NCBI RefSeq assembly: GCF_013368755.1
Contig: NC_049563.1
Coordinates: 4,712,001 to 4,776,000 of the forward strand
Direction of reading: 5' to 3'
Origin: Talaromyces rugulosus
Lineage: Eukaryota; Ascomycota; Eurotiomycetes; Eurotiales; Trichocomaceae
DNA: 64,000 nucleotides
In this document: positions 33,038 to 44,430 of the stretch, piece by piece
Layout of the letters: the number at the start of each line of letters is the position of its first letter
Numbering within the stretch: the stretch's first letter is position 1
The notes under the pieces: model-generated
What the model was told of the DNA's origin: nothing
What the model saw: only the letters and a program-made list of their open reading frames with translations
Databases searched by the model: none
Translations under genes and position numbers: made by a program

Positions 33038-36000
33038 TTCCAGCTCATTTTCATACCCTGTTATCGATAGCCGTGACATTGAACAAAAGCAATATTCCTG
33101 CGATTTGTACGATACCGTTTCCTTGACCTCGACATGCTATTCTCTACCGCTTACGCCGCCACTCAGCCTTTACAAAAACAAGGCTTACCAAACTCGTATT
33201 TTCGATTATGATATGAGAAGATCGTTGCGATTTGATCTATAGTGGATAATAATCATGGAGCTTTCGACTCGCTTCTCCGTTCCAAGCGGCCAACTTTCGT
33301 TTTTCTTGGTCGAATTTTTCCTTATGCGCCTTTTTACCTGCAACGACATTTCCCTCCCGCACTTTTAACTAATGCTATGCATTTCATCTTCTGCTTCATC
33401 TTGCACCCTTTGGAGTGGGAAAGGGAATGTTGGTCTTGGTCCGGCTATGATGTTATTGTCTGTACGTCCTGTGTTTGTGTCGATTTAAAGCTCTCACGGC
33501 ATTTCCGTTTTCCACTTTTCCACCCTTTTTTTTACTTCGTCAGCGTCAGCTTCAGCCGTCCGCCTTGGGGTTGCACATACTACGACTTTTTTTTACACTT
33601 CTCACTTTACATGTCTGCTCTATACATACAGTCTGTCCGAGGAACTCGTATAGTCAGTGCAAGAGCTATTTCTTATATTTTGGATACTCTTTTTTTCAAA
33701 TCTTCCGATTGAGAGACAACGCAACGCTTGGTTGAAGGGGAGACAGCGCAGGTTTATTTGAGCTGCCGGCTGAAAATTTCTTTTCGTTTTATATCCTTGA
33801 TTTGTCTTTTTTTCTTTCTTTTTGTTCAACTTTTTTTTTCTCTTTTTTTTAGATACAACGGCGAATTCTATTTTTTGTATGTGTATGTGTAACTGTTGCA
33901 ATAAAAAAACAAAAGAAAATTAAATTAAATTAAAAGAACTGTCACGAGATATTCATTTTTCTAAATCGGCTTGATGCGACTGACCACTGGAGTAAATAAA
34001 GAGGTATTTTAATTTCGCTTAATTTAGATTTGTTGGCAAACTTTATGTTATCATCCCTTGCGTCGTCAATGTTCTTTTCAATCCCTGTCTGTCAAGACTG
34101 TCATTCACATGTCACACATGACTTGCTGCAGCTTGCAGATGCAAGTTAAACGCTTTTGATAAAGTAAGGGTTGTGCCCGTTTTTTTTTTTTTTTTTTTAA
34201 AGTTGGCCAGTGATGTCAACTAGTGTGTGACCATGTGTCAGGTTGGATGGATGTACATCAATTGATGTAGCGAACAAGTACAGTAATGAGGGCTATAATT
34301 GAAATTGTTCTCTAATACAACTAAAATCATTATATGTAAGTTGCTAAGCGTCCAACAAGCAGATATTTAACATTGAAATTTGATTTCGTGAAATGTACAA
34401 CATCTATGCTAAATATATGTACTTTCTTACTTGTAGAATTGAAAGAGAGAAAAAAACAGAATGCTATGAGATTCATAAACCACCTTCAAATATTGCGTTA
34501 GCCATCGCTAACCTACCAAGAAACCTAAGCATCTAGATTAAGAGTCCCAAGCAAGTCATACTCAAACCACCCGCCCATACTTCGACTAAGACATGAGAGA
34601 TAGCTACGTATTCGTCTATCTGGGGTGGCAAATTCCTCGTGTAGAATTGCCCTGGGAGACGACAAAAGTCGAGGGTTTATTTGAAGGCGCAAGGGCTAGT
34701 TTCGGAGGCGGATCATAAGTATTGATATATTGACCAGTACGAACTTAGATTATCTCGGGATTTGCAACGTACATAGCTTTTGAATGAGCCCAAAGCTACA
34801 GACAACAAAGGACTGGTGCCGACATGACTCAGTATGAATTCTTTGGTTGAGCACATGTACGCCCCCACACCCTCTCCAGCTCTGACTTAAAAAAAATAAA
34901 AAAATAAAATAAAACTGTCAGGATTCATACTCCAGGATCAGCACTTCAAAAATGTTGTTTTAGTTACGACCGAGATCATAAATTCCATGCATGGCGACAA
35001 CATTTTTGCTGAATGGTTGATATATTCTGTAGGAATAGGCGATGTTGTATATAATTATCTGCTGCACAGTACGATGGATTAGGGCCAAGTGCGTGGTGTT
35101 CTCTACTAAATATACCAGCCTTGGTATATGCACATACCCCATTCCTCGCTTAGGTCAGTTGCGCTTTTTCTGTAATGTTCCCGACGGTCCGGGGCCGTTG
35201 GTCTTTTAAATGGTGCAGCTTTCCAACCGGAAACTCTCTTTCCATATGAGGTACTCCTGTGTTAAATGCGGCATTGGGTCTATGATAGTTGAGGAGGAAT
35301 TGTACATTGTCAATAATAGTAGTTATAATCAGTTGCAGTATCCTTCAAGTCATCCATATCGGAATAGAGATACGAATCAGCAAACTCTTCAGACGGCGGC
35401 AGAAAAAGGTCATCCAACCCAATGCTAAGAGGATCATGATTGGTAACTCAAGTGCCCTCCCAGCCCGCATCGTGGGAATACTACCTGGTATGTCTTTGTT
35501 GGGACCCGTTGAGCCATAACTCATTTCTCAAAGGCCTGCCCTGCCAGTTGCCCGGACATTTTGACTCTCCGACTTGTCTCTTGCAAGTCGCATATTGTGA
35601 GTATTTAGAATGAAACCTTATTGTTCATGTAGTAATGCTGTAAATTTGAAATTTTAACCTTTTCTCACATGTTTATAGTTGTATATTATTATATCTCCCT
35701 TTAATATTAATTGATAGAGACGAGCTGTATTACTATTAATCTCGCATTAGGGTACACCCTTCTCGTGCCTGATTTATTTATTACCCAAATCAAACATTTG
35801 AACACGAAATATGATGCTCTACAAGATGATGATAAGTATTATGTTATATTTGCGACATATATTGGGTAGATAATAATTAATTGTAGAAAAAAGCCTCTGA
35901 CCTGGAATTCAGAGATATCGAGTATCTATGATGCCAGGAATCTGCCCCTAAAACTAACCCTGCATATCGTACGCTTTAGAGCAAAAGCTCCAGACCAAAA

Positions 36001-36056
36001 GCTCCAGACCAAAAGCAAAGAGACAGAGAGAGAAGAAATTGATAAGAATGATCGTC
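33038..36056. other. 3 kb gene-free region downstream of sfaD
   Basis: The first 900 bp are T-rich, consistent with a long 3' UTR, and the open frames there (33242-33735) look like chance products of that composition. From 34000 on it is AT-rich with T and A runs (for example near 34180 and 34890). A 15-nt unit, CAAAAGCTCCAGAC, repeats near 35980-36015. The part from 35800 to 36050 resembles 37230-37440 downstream of the second orphan gene, so it is part of a duplicated block. Confidence 0.45.
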
Positions 36057-36804
36057 TCATTTATTCATGTGAAGTGCACAAGTGGTTCCCACCGGGGCCT
36101 CGCCCCCTTGACTTAGAAAGAGTATCCAATCGCCAAAAGAAAGCCGCTTAGGATGCCTAATGGTGCCGATCCATTTTTTTTGACTATTCATATGCAAATT
36201 ATAATTCCCCCAGCAAACATTTAGAGCTGTTTCCACTAAGGCTGGAACCACACATCCAGTAGCCGTAAGTCAACGTCAGTTCCTTACAGAACCAATACAA
36301 CACTGTTGTAGTGCTCCCTCTAATGTGGCGTATAGCTTGATCTGGGTCTTTTACACGCTTCCAATTGGGGTGTGACCGGATAGAGCAACGCATGTCCAGA
36401 GCGGTGAGTATATTTGCTGCAAGGTGTATATCTTGGTAGATTTTCGAGCTTAAGAGCATGTCAATTTTTGCACCAATGTCGAGAAGGTGGCTGGTGCCGT
36501 GCTCTGGGTCGTATAGCATGTACATTTCAGCAAAGGTTTTTTCTCGAGAGGCGACAAAGTCAGGGTTTTTGTCTTGGGTCTGGTCACGTAAAGTCTTGAA
36601 AGTATCCCAAAATATTTTGAAGCTGCCCAGTTGAGGCTCATTTGGATCACGCGGCTCATCTGGCTCATATAGCTCAGCTGGCCGATATGGCTGATATGAC
36701 TGGGTTGGCTCAGCTGGCACAGCTGGAAGAGTTGGTTCTTTCTGCTCCTGCTTTTTCTGCTCCTTCTCCTTTTTCGATCTACTCTTTTTGGATTGTCCCC
36801 CCAT
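36057..36804 (-). pseudogene. Orphan-family member 1, frameshifted
   Basis: The frame 36804-36199 encodes a Lys/Glu-rich start (KKSRSKKEKEQKKQEQKE), a Pro/Glu spacer, then LGSFKIFWDTF, IGAKIDMLL and ALDMRCSIRSHPNWKRV. These blocks are shared with the genes at 37438-38034 and 63439. The expected C-terminal block (LSFGDWILFL, compare SFDDWVIFT in member 2) lies in another frame (36251-36057). A single-base shift near 36270 therefore breaks the gene unless there is a sequencing error. No intron that would fix it is visible. Function unknown. No signal peptide or membrane segment. Confidence 0.65.
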
Positions 36805-36903
36805 TTTTATTGTGATTGAACGATGAACCTGTAAAGTAAAAGAAGGTTGAAAGTAGTTTGTAAAAGGTGGAAGATGGGCAGGAGGAATATAACAGCCAGG
36901 ACG

Positions 36904-36914
36904 TTTAAGTACTA
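36904..36914 (-). promoter_or_regulatory. Core promoter block of orphan member 1
   Basis: TAGTACTTAAA on the minus strand, 100-110 bp before the start codon. It is equivalent to TAGTATTTAAA in members 2 and 3 at the same distance. Read as a TATA-like element. Confidence 0.5.
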
Positions 36915-36924
36915 CATATATGGC

Positions 36925-36956
36925 TCAAGCTGAAGTGACATCAAGCTGAAGTGACC
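36925..36956. repeat. 16-bp tandem repeat, two copies
   Basis: TCAAGCTGAAGTGACA twice in tandem (last base varied), immediately upstream of the core promoter of member 1. Confidence 0.7.
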
Positions 36957-37437
36957 GAGCAAAAGTTACACTTATGACTACATTGGATGTATGTGTCACC
37001 ATATGCATGGCATATTTGAGGCCCTCAGGAATCAAAGTCTATTAAGTAACAAAGAATGCTGAATGAAAGAACGCACTTGAAAATATTTATTATTCATTGT
37101 CCTAGGTGCCGCTATGTAGTTTTCCTTTATGATAATCATGTCAACTGGTGGTCATGAGCCGGCCATGCACTTACAGCCTTAACAATGTGATTGAGATTAC
37201 CTAGTCTACTAGTACCGTGTATTCAAGCTATCGCACAAGAAATATGATGCTATAAGATGTTTTTCTTGGATACTACAGGATTATGTTATATGTGTATTCA
37301 TGGTAAAAACCATTAATTATAGAAGGATATGTAGACCAAAACTTTTGAGCATTTTGAGATGACTCTAACCCAAATTCTATTTAAACTCCAGAAAAAAGCA
37401 CCCGCCAGAAAATAAAATGCAAAATAATGAATAAAAA

Positions 37438-38034
37438 TCAAAGAAACCCCTCACCAATAGTGTCAAAATCAACGTCCGGGTCGAATTTTCTTGTGAAAAT
37501 GACCCAATCGTCAAAAGATGGCCGCTCCCTGGTTTGCCAGTCACTCCCTGCGTGTTGTGCAAAAAACAATTCCCACTTTGCCATCAATTCGAGGTGATGT
37601 TCTGGAATCGAACCACTATCGGTCAATAGATTGTCGTCAAGGAGTTGTGTGAACAACGTCTCGGTAAAGTCTAGAATTTGCTGAATCGAGTTATCCGGCT
37701 TATCGTCAAACCCTTTCCACCAGGGGTGTGATAGGACAGAGCAACGAATATCTAGGGCCTCGATAAGAGTTTCGACAGCGTTCTTTTCTGCTTCTTTTTC
37801 CGAGTGTAAGAGCTTGTCGATCTTCTCGCCAATCTCCTGAAAACGGACGCCGCAGGAGTGTGAGATGCCAAAGCACATCACAACGATTCCAGAGAGGATA
37901 TGACAGGCTTCTTCGCCATTGCCTTGCTCCCACAGATCACGTTCATTCTTCCAAAATAGTTTGAAGTTGCCTATTTCAGGGCGTTGAGGTGTATCGGCTG
38001 GGGTAGGCTCCTCTGGCTGTTGTTGTGAAGACAT
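37438..38034 (-). CDS. Orphan-family member 2 (intact)
   Basis: A single exon of 198 aa with no recognised domain. Blocks shared with the other two copies: EIGNFKLFWKN near the start, IGEKIDKLL, ALDIRCSVLSHPWWKG in the middle and SFDDWVIF near the end. The protein is soluble, acidic and helix-rich, with no signal peptide or membrane segment. The start is the ATG at 38034; the in-frame sequence above it is not conserved and contains the core promoter. It lies with member 1 in the space between sfaD and phnA. The intact frame and shared promoter suggest a gene that is or was recently expressed. Function unknown. Confidence 0.78.
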   Translation of the reverse strand: MSSQQQPEEPTPADTPQRPEIGNFKLFWKNERDLWEQGNGEEACHILSGIVVMCFGISHSCGVRFQEIGEKIDKLLHSEKEAEKNAVETLIEALDIRCSVLSHPWWKGFDDKPDNSIQQILDFTETLFTQLLDDNLLTDSGSIPEHHLELMAKWELFFAQHAGSDWQTRERPSFDDWVIFTRKFDPDVDFDTIGEGFL

Positions 38035-38136
38035 TTTGAACTGCTGTGTTGAGATTGAAGAATGACAGGAGTTTGTAAAGCAAAAGGAAGATTGCAGGAA
38101 GGTTGGAGATGGTGGATGTGGAATGAGAATAGGATG

Positions 38137-38147
38137 TTTAAATACTA
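38137..38147 (-). promoter_or_regulatory. Core promoter block of orphan member 2
   Basis: TAGTATTTAAA on the minus strand, 103-113 bp before the start, preceded by CCAGTCATA as in member 3. Confidence 0.55.
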
Positions 38148-38150
38148 GGT

Positions 38151-38268
38151 ATGACTGGTTATATCCATGACTGGTTATATCCATGACTGATTATGTCCAT
38201 GACTGACTACATCCATGACTGACTACATTCATGACCGACTACATTCATGACCGACTGCATGTATATTC
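38151..38268. repeat. 16-bp minisatellite, seven units
   Basis: Units of ATGACTGGTTATATCC, changing stepwise to ATGACCGACTACATTC. The last unit is longer (22 bp) and is followed by a partial copy. It sits directly upstream of the core promoter of member 2, at the same place as the two-copy repeat of member 1. Confidence 0.8.
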
Positions 38269-39660
38269 ATGACTCACTAGATTGGGCCGATCTCGCCACA
38301 TAAATTGATGTTGAGCGTCAATTTCTATTAGACGACAGAGAATGGTATATGAAAAGAGTAATTATTCAATTTTCCAGGCGGCTCTTTCGTTTTATAATGA
38401 TAATGATCAGCTATGCTTTCAGATAACATGTACTAAGCATTTTCTACATCTATCTTATCCGTATTCAGCAATAGGGCCTACCCCACCATCCAAGGGGACT
38501 AGATCATATCGCCCCGGCCTTGCTAGTGTAGACCAGGGGTACAAAGATGATGGCGCATAGTCACTATTCATGATGCACTAATGTTAGTTTAGATAGTGGA
38601 TACGCTCAGGTGTGTTGTCTAGACTCCAAACTACACCCCCAAAGATGTACGTACGGACGATGGAACTCCGTATGCCCGTGCATACGAGATAACGAGTTTG
38701 GCCCCTGTAGGCAACGGGCAAGTACATGTACATGTACATGTATAGAGTGCTGTTCCAACAACAAACGGAGGATTAAAAAAAAAAAAACACATACACAAAA
38801 AAAAAAAAGAGGTTCTTTCTGGAAGAGAGCCAAGACGCTAGAATGTTCGCTGGGCGTTCTACGGGGCAAAAGGAGAGACGGGGCGGCCAATCACTTGGAT
38901 CGGCGCACCTGAAACAGGCTAAAAGGGGCCCCACCTGTGCGTCAGGGTTTGAAACCGACGCAGGGGTAAGGGTCATCGGGCTTGCTGTCTCAGCAGGATC
39001 CCTCGTGGCACGATCGGGGCTATCGTGACTCGTGAGAGTCAGGGGTCGACGTCAGGATCGATCTGGACTCTGGCGGCCTGACTGTTTCGCAGGGTTTGCT
39101 TGCGCGATGTCTTAGATATGAGTCGATATAGCGTAGACTATAGCGATACAGAGCACAGTTCCAGCCTCCAACTTCCGAGACGCATTCTGGATCCAGACGA
39201 GTACGGGGTAATCAAACGAAACAGTGCTGCCTCGTGTCTGGCTTTGTGTGCAGCGCGTTGGCGTCCCCCAAGCGGTCATGATTTGCCTAAACTAGACCAG
39301 AGATGGCAGTAGTCGACTGGACAAAAACGAGGAAAACCTAAAATAAAGGAAAAAAACTAAGAATGACGAGAGGCTTAGCAGCGACTAAGGGCCAGACTAC
39401 GTGTTTAGTTGCGAACTGCTCTGAAACATCCCGGTCCGCGATCGCAGCCTCGGCTTCCTATAGGCCTGTCGGCTGCTTGGCCAGTTGGGAAAGCCTCGTG
39501 ACATTTTTTTTTTCCCTCCCTCTGCCCTTTTTCGCCTGCCGCGCGACAAGTCTCACCACCACGTCTAAGTTCTCACCCCATTCTCGGTCCTTGTTTATTT
39601 ATACACCCTCTTCCCCGCCACTGCCCTTTTCTTTCTCTCTCTCTCTTCTTTCTCTCCAAT
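38269..39660. other. Upstream region of phnA
   Basis: 1.4 kb without a credible gene. It includes alternating ACATGT repeats near 38705-38725, two A runs (38775, 38800) and a C/T-rich leader at 39510-39660 just before the phnA start. Confidence 0.5.
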
Positions 39661-40637
39661 ATGTCCGCTGCGCAGGAAGAATTCGACCGCCTCGTCCAGG
39701 CCAACAAAGACTCTTCTCGTAGTCATCCTGAAGATCGTCACCACCAGTCCGACAACGACTCCTCCCACTCTGACAATCGCAAAGACGAGTACGAACTATC
39801 CGACGCCGACTCTGACTACGCCGACCACGAAGACAGCAAGAAATCCAGCAGCAAAATGGTTTCGCGTACGGGTGCCTACACTGTCCCCTCGACCGTGTTC
39901 GAGGCCAACACCGGTCCCAAGGGCGTCATCGCCGATGCACAATCGTTTGAGCGCGCGCGCAAACGCTCCTTTCGCCGTACCCTCCTCAGTGTCGCCGGTC
40001 TGGACTCGCATTCGAGAAACAACCTCAAGGACTCGCAGTCGCGCATGCAAAAGGGCGGCAGCAGCAGTCCGCCCAGCGGGGATGAGGAGGACGAGTTCAT
40101 GCGTCGCTGGCGCGAGTCGCGCTTGCAGGAACTGCAAGACCGAAACCAGCGCAGACCAAGCCCGAGCAAGCGTGTGTATGGCACTGTTGTCGATGTCGAT
40201 GCCGAGGGTTATTTGAATGCGATTGAGCGGGTTTCGTCCGAGACTGTCGTTGTCGTGTGCATTTATGATGATGAGGTATTTCCCTTCTCCCCTCTCTCCA
40301 TATTCCTTTTTATATCTTTGCTAATAAATACAGTCTGCCGTCAGCGCCCAAGTCGAAGACGCTCTCGAAGCCCTTGCCCGCACACAAATCACAACCCGCT
40401 TCATCAAGCTGCACCACGAAATCGCCGAGATGAGTCACATCGACGCCCCCGCGCTGCTGGCCTACAAGGCTGGCGAGGTGCTCGCCACCATTGTCGATAT
40501 TCCGCAGCACATTCGCGACACGGAAATCACCTCGACAGGGATTGAAAACCTGCTCAAACAGTACGTCTCCTTTTTTTTTTTTTTTTTGTTGCTACGAGTT
40601 TCCATCACTAACATTTCCTAGAAACCGTGTCCTCTAG
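39661..40637 (+). CDS. phnA: Phosducin-like protein PhnA
   Basis: A 285-aa phosducin-like protein, thought to chaperone assembly of the G beta-gamma dimer. In Aspergillus nidulans PhnA is needed for G beta-gamma signalling. Residues 1-70 are acidic, Ser/Asp-rich and disordered. The family core has EFMRRWRESRLQELQ, then the thioredoxin-like domain with YGTVVDVDAEGYLNAIE, VVVVCIYDDE and APALLAYKAGEVLATIVDI. The Trx fold has no CxxC, as expected for phosducins. Exons 39661-40275, 40334-40560 and 40622-40637 join in phase; the last encodes only the end NRVL. It lies on the same strand as sfaD and 6.6 kb from it. From memory the two genes are neighbours in A. nidulans. Confidence 0.9.
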
Positions 40638-41484
40638 ATCCTCTAGGCATGTCGACTATACTTAATACCAACCAACCACCCAGCATTATACCTTATACCC
40701 CGGTTGCCAGAGTCGAAATCACACAAAAAGTACCCAATTTTATTCTTAATCCTGTGTTGACGATTCATCAATGGCCGGTCCGTTGAATCAGTCCACCATT
40801 CAATTCTTTTTGCAGATACATTGATTTCATTTCGTACTTTGTTTTTCTTTTTGTTTTTTCTTTTCTTTTTTCAATCAGCATGGGCGGGAAAACGATGATC
40901 ATGACAGGACGGTGTTTTTCTTCTTCTCTAGATTGGTGTGTCATCTGTCTGCCCTCTTTTTTTGGTTTCGCTTGAAGATATCCCTCTCTCTCCCGCATTT
41001 TGTTTTATTTTTCCTTTTCATAGGGAGTAGTAGATGTATTAGGACATAATTATATATATTATTTGACTTTTACGTATTATTTTTTTGGCTGAAAAAAAAA
41101 ATTCAATGAACATCTTCTCATTATTGAACGCATCATCAAACCCATATTGCTGAGTCCTTGGTAATAGCACTTCATAATGAACGCCTTTTGAAGTAAAAAA
41201 AAGCAAAAGCAAAAGCAGAAGCAAACACCGGTTCACTATTCAAGTGTAGAAGAACTTGATATCAACAGATCCATCTGTATGTAAGTAACTAAGCAAGTCT
41301 TCAAAAAAAAAAAAAGGAATTAGAGACTTGTTAGTGACTCATTGAGATATCAAGAGTAGATAATTAAAAAAAGAAAAGGTTTCCTGGACATCATCATAAT
41401 TGGAAGGGCTTTTTTCTCTCTCTTTTTGTTCATTTGTTGCTACTTTGCATGTTCCAGAGTCGGACATGTTTATGGAAGAAAGAT
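40638..41484. other. Convergent gap, T- and A-rich
   Basis: Between the 3' ends of phnA and TAF14. Homopolymer-rich, no gene. Confidence 0.5.
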
Positions 41485-42640
41485 TTATGCAGCGCCTTTC
41501 TGTTGAACAAAATCCCATAGCATCTTGATGAGTGTATCTGGAAGGGTGTACAGATCGACGTGGAATTCGCCCTCTGCAGAAAATTTAGCAATTAGCATTT
41601 GAGTTTACTGAAAGTAGGGGAAAGGGGGGCTTACGTTCGACATCGTTGACTGTGTAGGAATCGGCCGATTTGTTATCGTGCACCATCTGAACGACTTGCA
41701 GCAAATCGTCTTCGTTGAGTTTCTGCAGACCGTCGGCCAGCTTGTCCATGTCGACCTGCAAAAACGGATTAGCTTTTTGTGGAGAGTGAGGAGCTAGAAA
41801 ACATACATTTCTTTCAGTCTTCTTCTTCTTCTTCGCGCTCTCTTCGCCCGTGGCGCCGCGCTTGGCCTTTGTGCCGTTCTCATCTCCGGGAACAGAGCCT
41901 GACTCTCGCAACTTTTCGACAAGGGCATGCTTGGGGTTTTTGAAGTTCTACCCATTACTCAATTAGAAGACTCGAAAGAAAAGTGTCAACAATTGAGAGG
42001 GAACCATACAATGACGTGTTTCGACTCATACCGATTCTGCTGAAAGTTGAGGTCGTGTGTGATGGTATGCTCCTTGTCTGCATACAGTCCGATTTGCATA
42101 TCAAACTCGCCCCATCCTTCTTCCTGGATACGGAACGGCGGATTCCTCACGGCTGTCAAAAAAAATTATATATTAGCTTCAATTCTACTTGCTGTCTTCT
42201 TGACATACTCTGATTCGCGCGTTCGCCAAAACTAGGGTGCAGTCGGTACACGACCTTGTCGAATAGACTGGCCGACACCTGCTCGCCATTTTCGTTCAAA
42301 ATGTAAATCTCAATGGACCATGATCGGAGAGGAAAGCCTTCGACGCCAGAGTCCTTTCCCTGACTGTATGTACAGAACGCAATTCGATTAGCTGGGTCGA
42401 GTCCTGTCAAGTGCGCGGTTTGAGATGATCACGAGGGCGAAGAAAAAAACAAAAACAAAAAACGAGGTGAAGCGAAAGTGAGAGAGAATATATAGCACGT
42501 ACATGACATTTTGTTCCGTCACCAGCTTGACTGTCCGCTTGACCTAAAAGTTTGGCGATGTGGTTAGCTCAAAACGGCTTCCAACAACAACACCGGATCC
42601 ATCGTGCAAAGCTGGAAAGCAATCAACTCACATCAGGCAT
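41485..42640 (-). CDS. TAF14: YEATS-domain protein TAF14 (TFIID/chromatin complexes)
   Basis: A 232-aa homolog of yeast Taf14, a reader of acylated histone lysines found in TFIID, INO80, SWI/SNF and NuA3. Seven short exons are inferred. The first codes only MPD. The following exons give VKRTVKLVTEQNV, then the YEATS core with GFPLRSWSIEIYILNENG, FDKVVYRLHPSF and NPPFRIQEEGWGEFDMQI. A Lys-rich linker and a C-terminal helical ET-like domain (VDMDKLADGLQKLNEDDLLQ, ending FVQQKGAA) follow. The aromatic cage position is occupied by Trp in GWGEF. Splice joins were chosen to restore family motifs and keep phase. It is a housekeeping gene. Confidence 0.9.
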
Positions 42641-43523
42641 TTTGGCTAGGTTTCAAAGCAGAGTCTCCAAATAAAATATGTGGCTCTTATTTTCCCCCAC
42701 TCTGTGTGTTGCGCGCCTAGCTTCTCTGAATCTCTTGTGTTTTGAACGGGCAACTCGCTTTCCCTGTTTGCCGTTTGGAACGCGCTCAGAGTTAAATCGC
42801 TCAAATGGGGAAAATAAAAAGAAGCGGCGCGTGATTGCAGTCAGACAGATGGGAAAATGAGACCGACGCAAAGCAAGAGACCTTGTTGTGCGGCGCAAGT
42901 CTGTTTTGAGCAATTGCAGGCGCGAATTTGGCGATGCGAGAGGTTCAAGAGAGGAGCGAATGAAGCTGGCCTGGGAATAGGTGGGGTCGGTTCCGATGAC
43001 GCTGGTTGGCCCGCGCCCACCAGAGCCTGCGTTGCTCTACTTTTTATATATATATATTTTATTTTAGCTAAGTTATAGTGAGATTGATTGAGTGTTAAAT
43101 AATTATGTGCATTCAGTAACTGGTATTCATTGATATCTTGGGGTTCATGATCTAACAATCTCTACCACAACTATCACAACGTTCTTATCGACGACAAAAA
43201 TTCCCGTCTCTCGCCGTCAAATCCGACTCGTAACCATTTGCCACGAATCAGTGCTCGCTCATGCCGATCCGGTCTCGAGTCGTGTGAACCAGAGTCTGTG
43301 TGTTATTGTGTATGTGTGTTTTTTTTTGACAAGGGGAACTGCATCGAGGGAAGTGGACAGAAGTCGGGGGAGGGGGGTTTCGTGCTTGGAAAGGGGGAAT
43401 GGGGAGGGGAGGGGGAGTCACGAAAAGGAAAAAAAATCTCTCGGTAATAAATATTTCAGCCGGTATATAAGAGATTTGCTCGATTCGCGTTGTTGTGTAG
43501 AGGAAGTAGATGGCACCGGGTGT
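42641..43523. other. Gap between TAF14 and RanBP1
   Basis: Promoter of TAF14 and 3' region of RanBP1. Contains an ATATAT run near 43040. No gene. Confidence 0.5.
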
Positions 43524-44430
43524 CTAGGCTTCTTGAGAGAATAGCTTCTCGTTCTCTTGCTGAGCCTTCTCGAAGGCGTCCTTGAAAAGGTTGGCGTCTG
43601 ATAATATGGTTAGTAATAGTTTTTAACCTAGAATTCCGTAAAACTTACTCTCGCTGTTTGCAAAACGAATAGCCAGAGTCTGGGCCTCGGGCTCTCCTTC
43701 ACTGACATCGGCAGCTGCGTTCCACACCCAGCTACGGTCACTGCCCACATTTGGCGACAGCTTCATATCAGGGACAACTATTTTGAGTTAGCCAACTATC
43801 CACCAAAAGAGAGAGAGAGAAAAAAAAAACATACTGTAGTGGTTGGCGCAGACCTTGAGGGTCTTGTCCCGACGCATGACGAGGCGGGTCTTTTGGTTCT
43901 CCTTGTGCTTCAAGAGGCGCACGTCGCCAGTTCCACGCTCCTTCCACTCGCGCGATTCACGGTCAAACTTGAACAGCTTGGCGCGCATCTTGAAGGTCTG
44001 CTCCTCCAACTCCTCGTTGGTCTTGGTGTCGATTTTCTCGGTCAGGTGGATGACGGGCTCAAAGTGCACCTCGGGAGACTCGACTTCTTCCTACAAGACA
44101 TTAGACCTGCCCTCCAGATATTCAAAACAAAAAAAAGCTAACCTCTCCCTCTTCCTTCTTCGCCTTGGACGATCCAGACGGCTCGTCAGCGTCATCGGCC
44201 TCTTCCTTCTTCTCCTTCTTGGGCCCGCCGCCAAACATGGAAAACACGTTGTCGCTTGCCTTGGTGGCTGCGCCAGTAGCCGCATCAGCAACCTTTTCTG
44301 TGACCGACTTGTCCTCCTCTGCCTCAGTCTTTTCGACAGCTGGAGCTGTGGTGGTGGTGGTAGTAGTGGTGGTCTCTTCGGCCGCGGTGGTCGAGGCGGG
44401 GTCGGGTTTGGTCTCGGTGGCGTCAGACAT
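43524..44430 (-). CDS. Ran-specific GTPase-activating protein co-factor RanBP1/Yrb1
   Basis: A protein of about 248 aa that binds Ran-GTP in the cytoplasm and aids RanGAP in ending nuclear export cycles. Residues 1-95 are low complexity (a run of about nine Thr, then Lys/Glu-rich). The Ran-binding domain follows: [61 protein letters not shown] and, after two introns, [20 protein letters not shown] and [20 protein letters not shown]. This is the classical RanBD order. Four exons are inferred. The acidic C-terminal tail is short. The start ATG at 44430 opens [10 protein letters not shown]. Confidence 0.93.

Larger units (their letters stand above)
36805..37437. other. Spacer between orphan paralogs 1 and 2
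   Basis: It holds the promoter of member 1 (with the 16-bp repeat pair) and the 3' flank of member 2. The flank 37230-37437 shows similarity to 35800-36056, marking the edges of a tandem duplication. Confidence 0.5.

Noticed and set aside
33242..33735. Overlapping plus-strand frames of 156 and 86 codons downstream of sfaD
   Set aside because: They lie in the T-rich 3' flank, are rich in Phe/Ser/Tyr as expected from poly-T composition, and have no recognisable motif.
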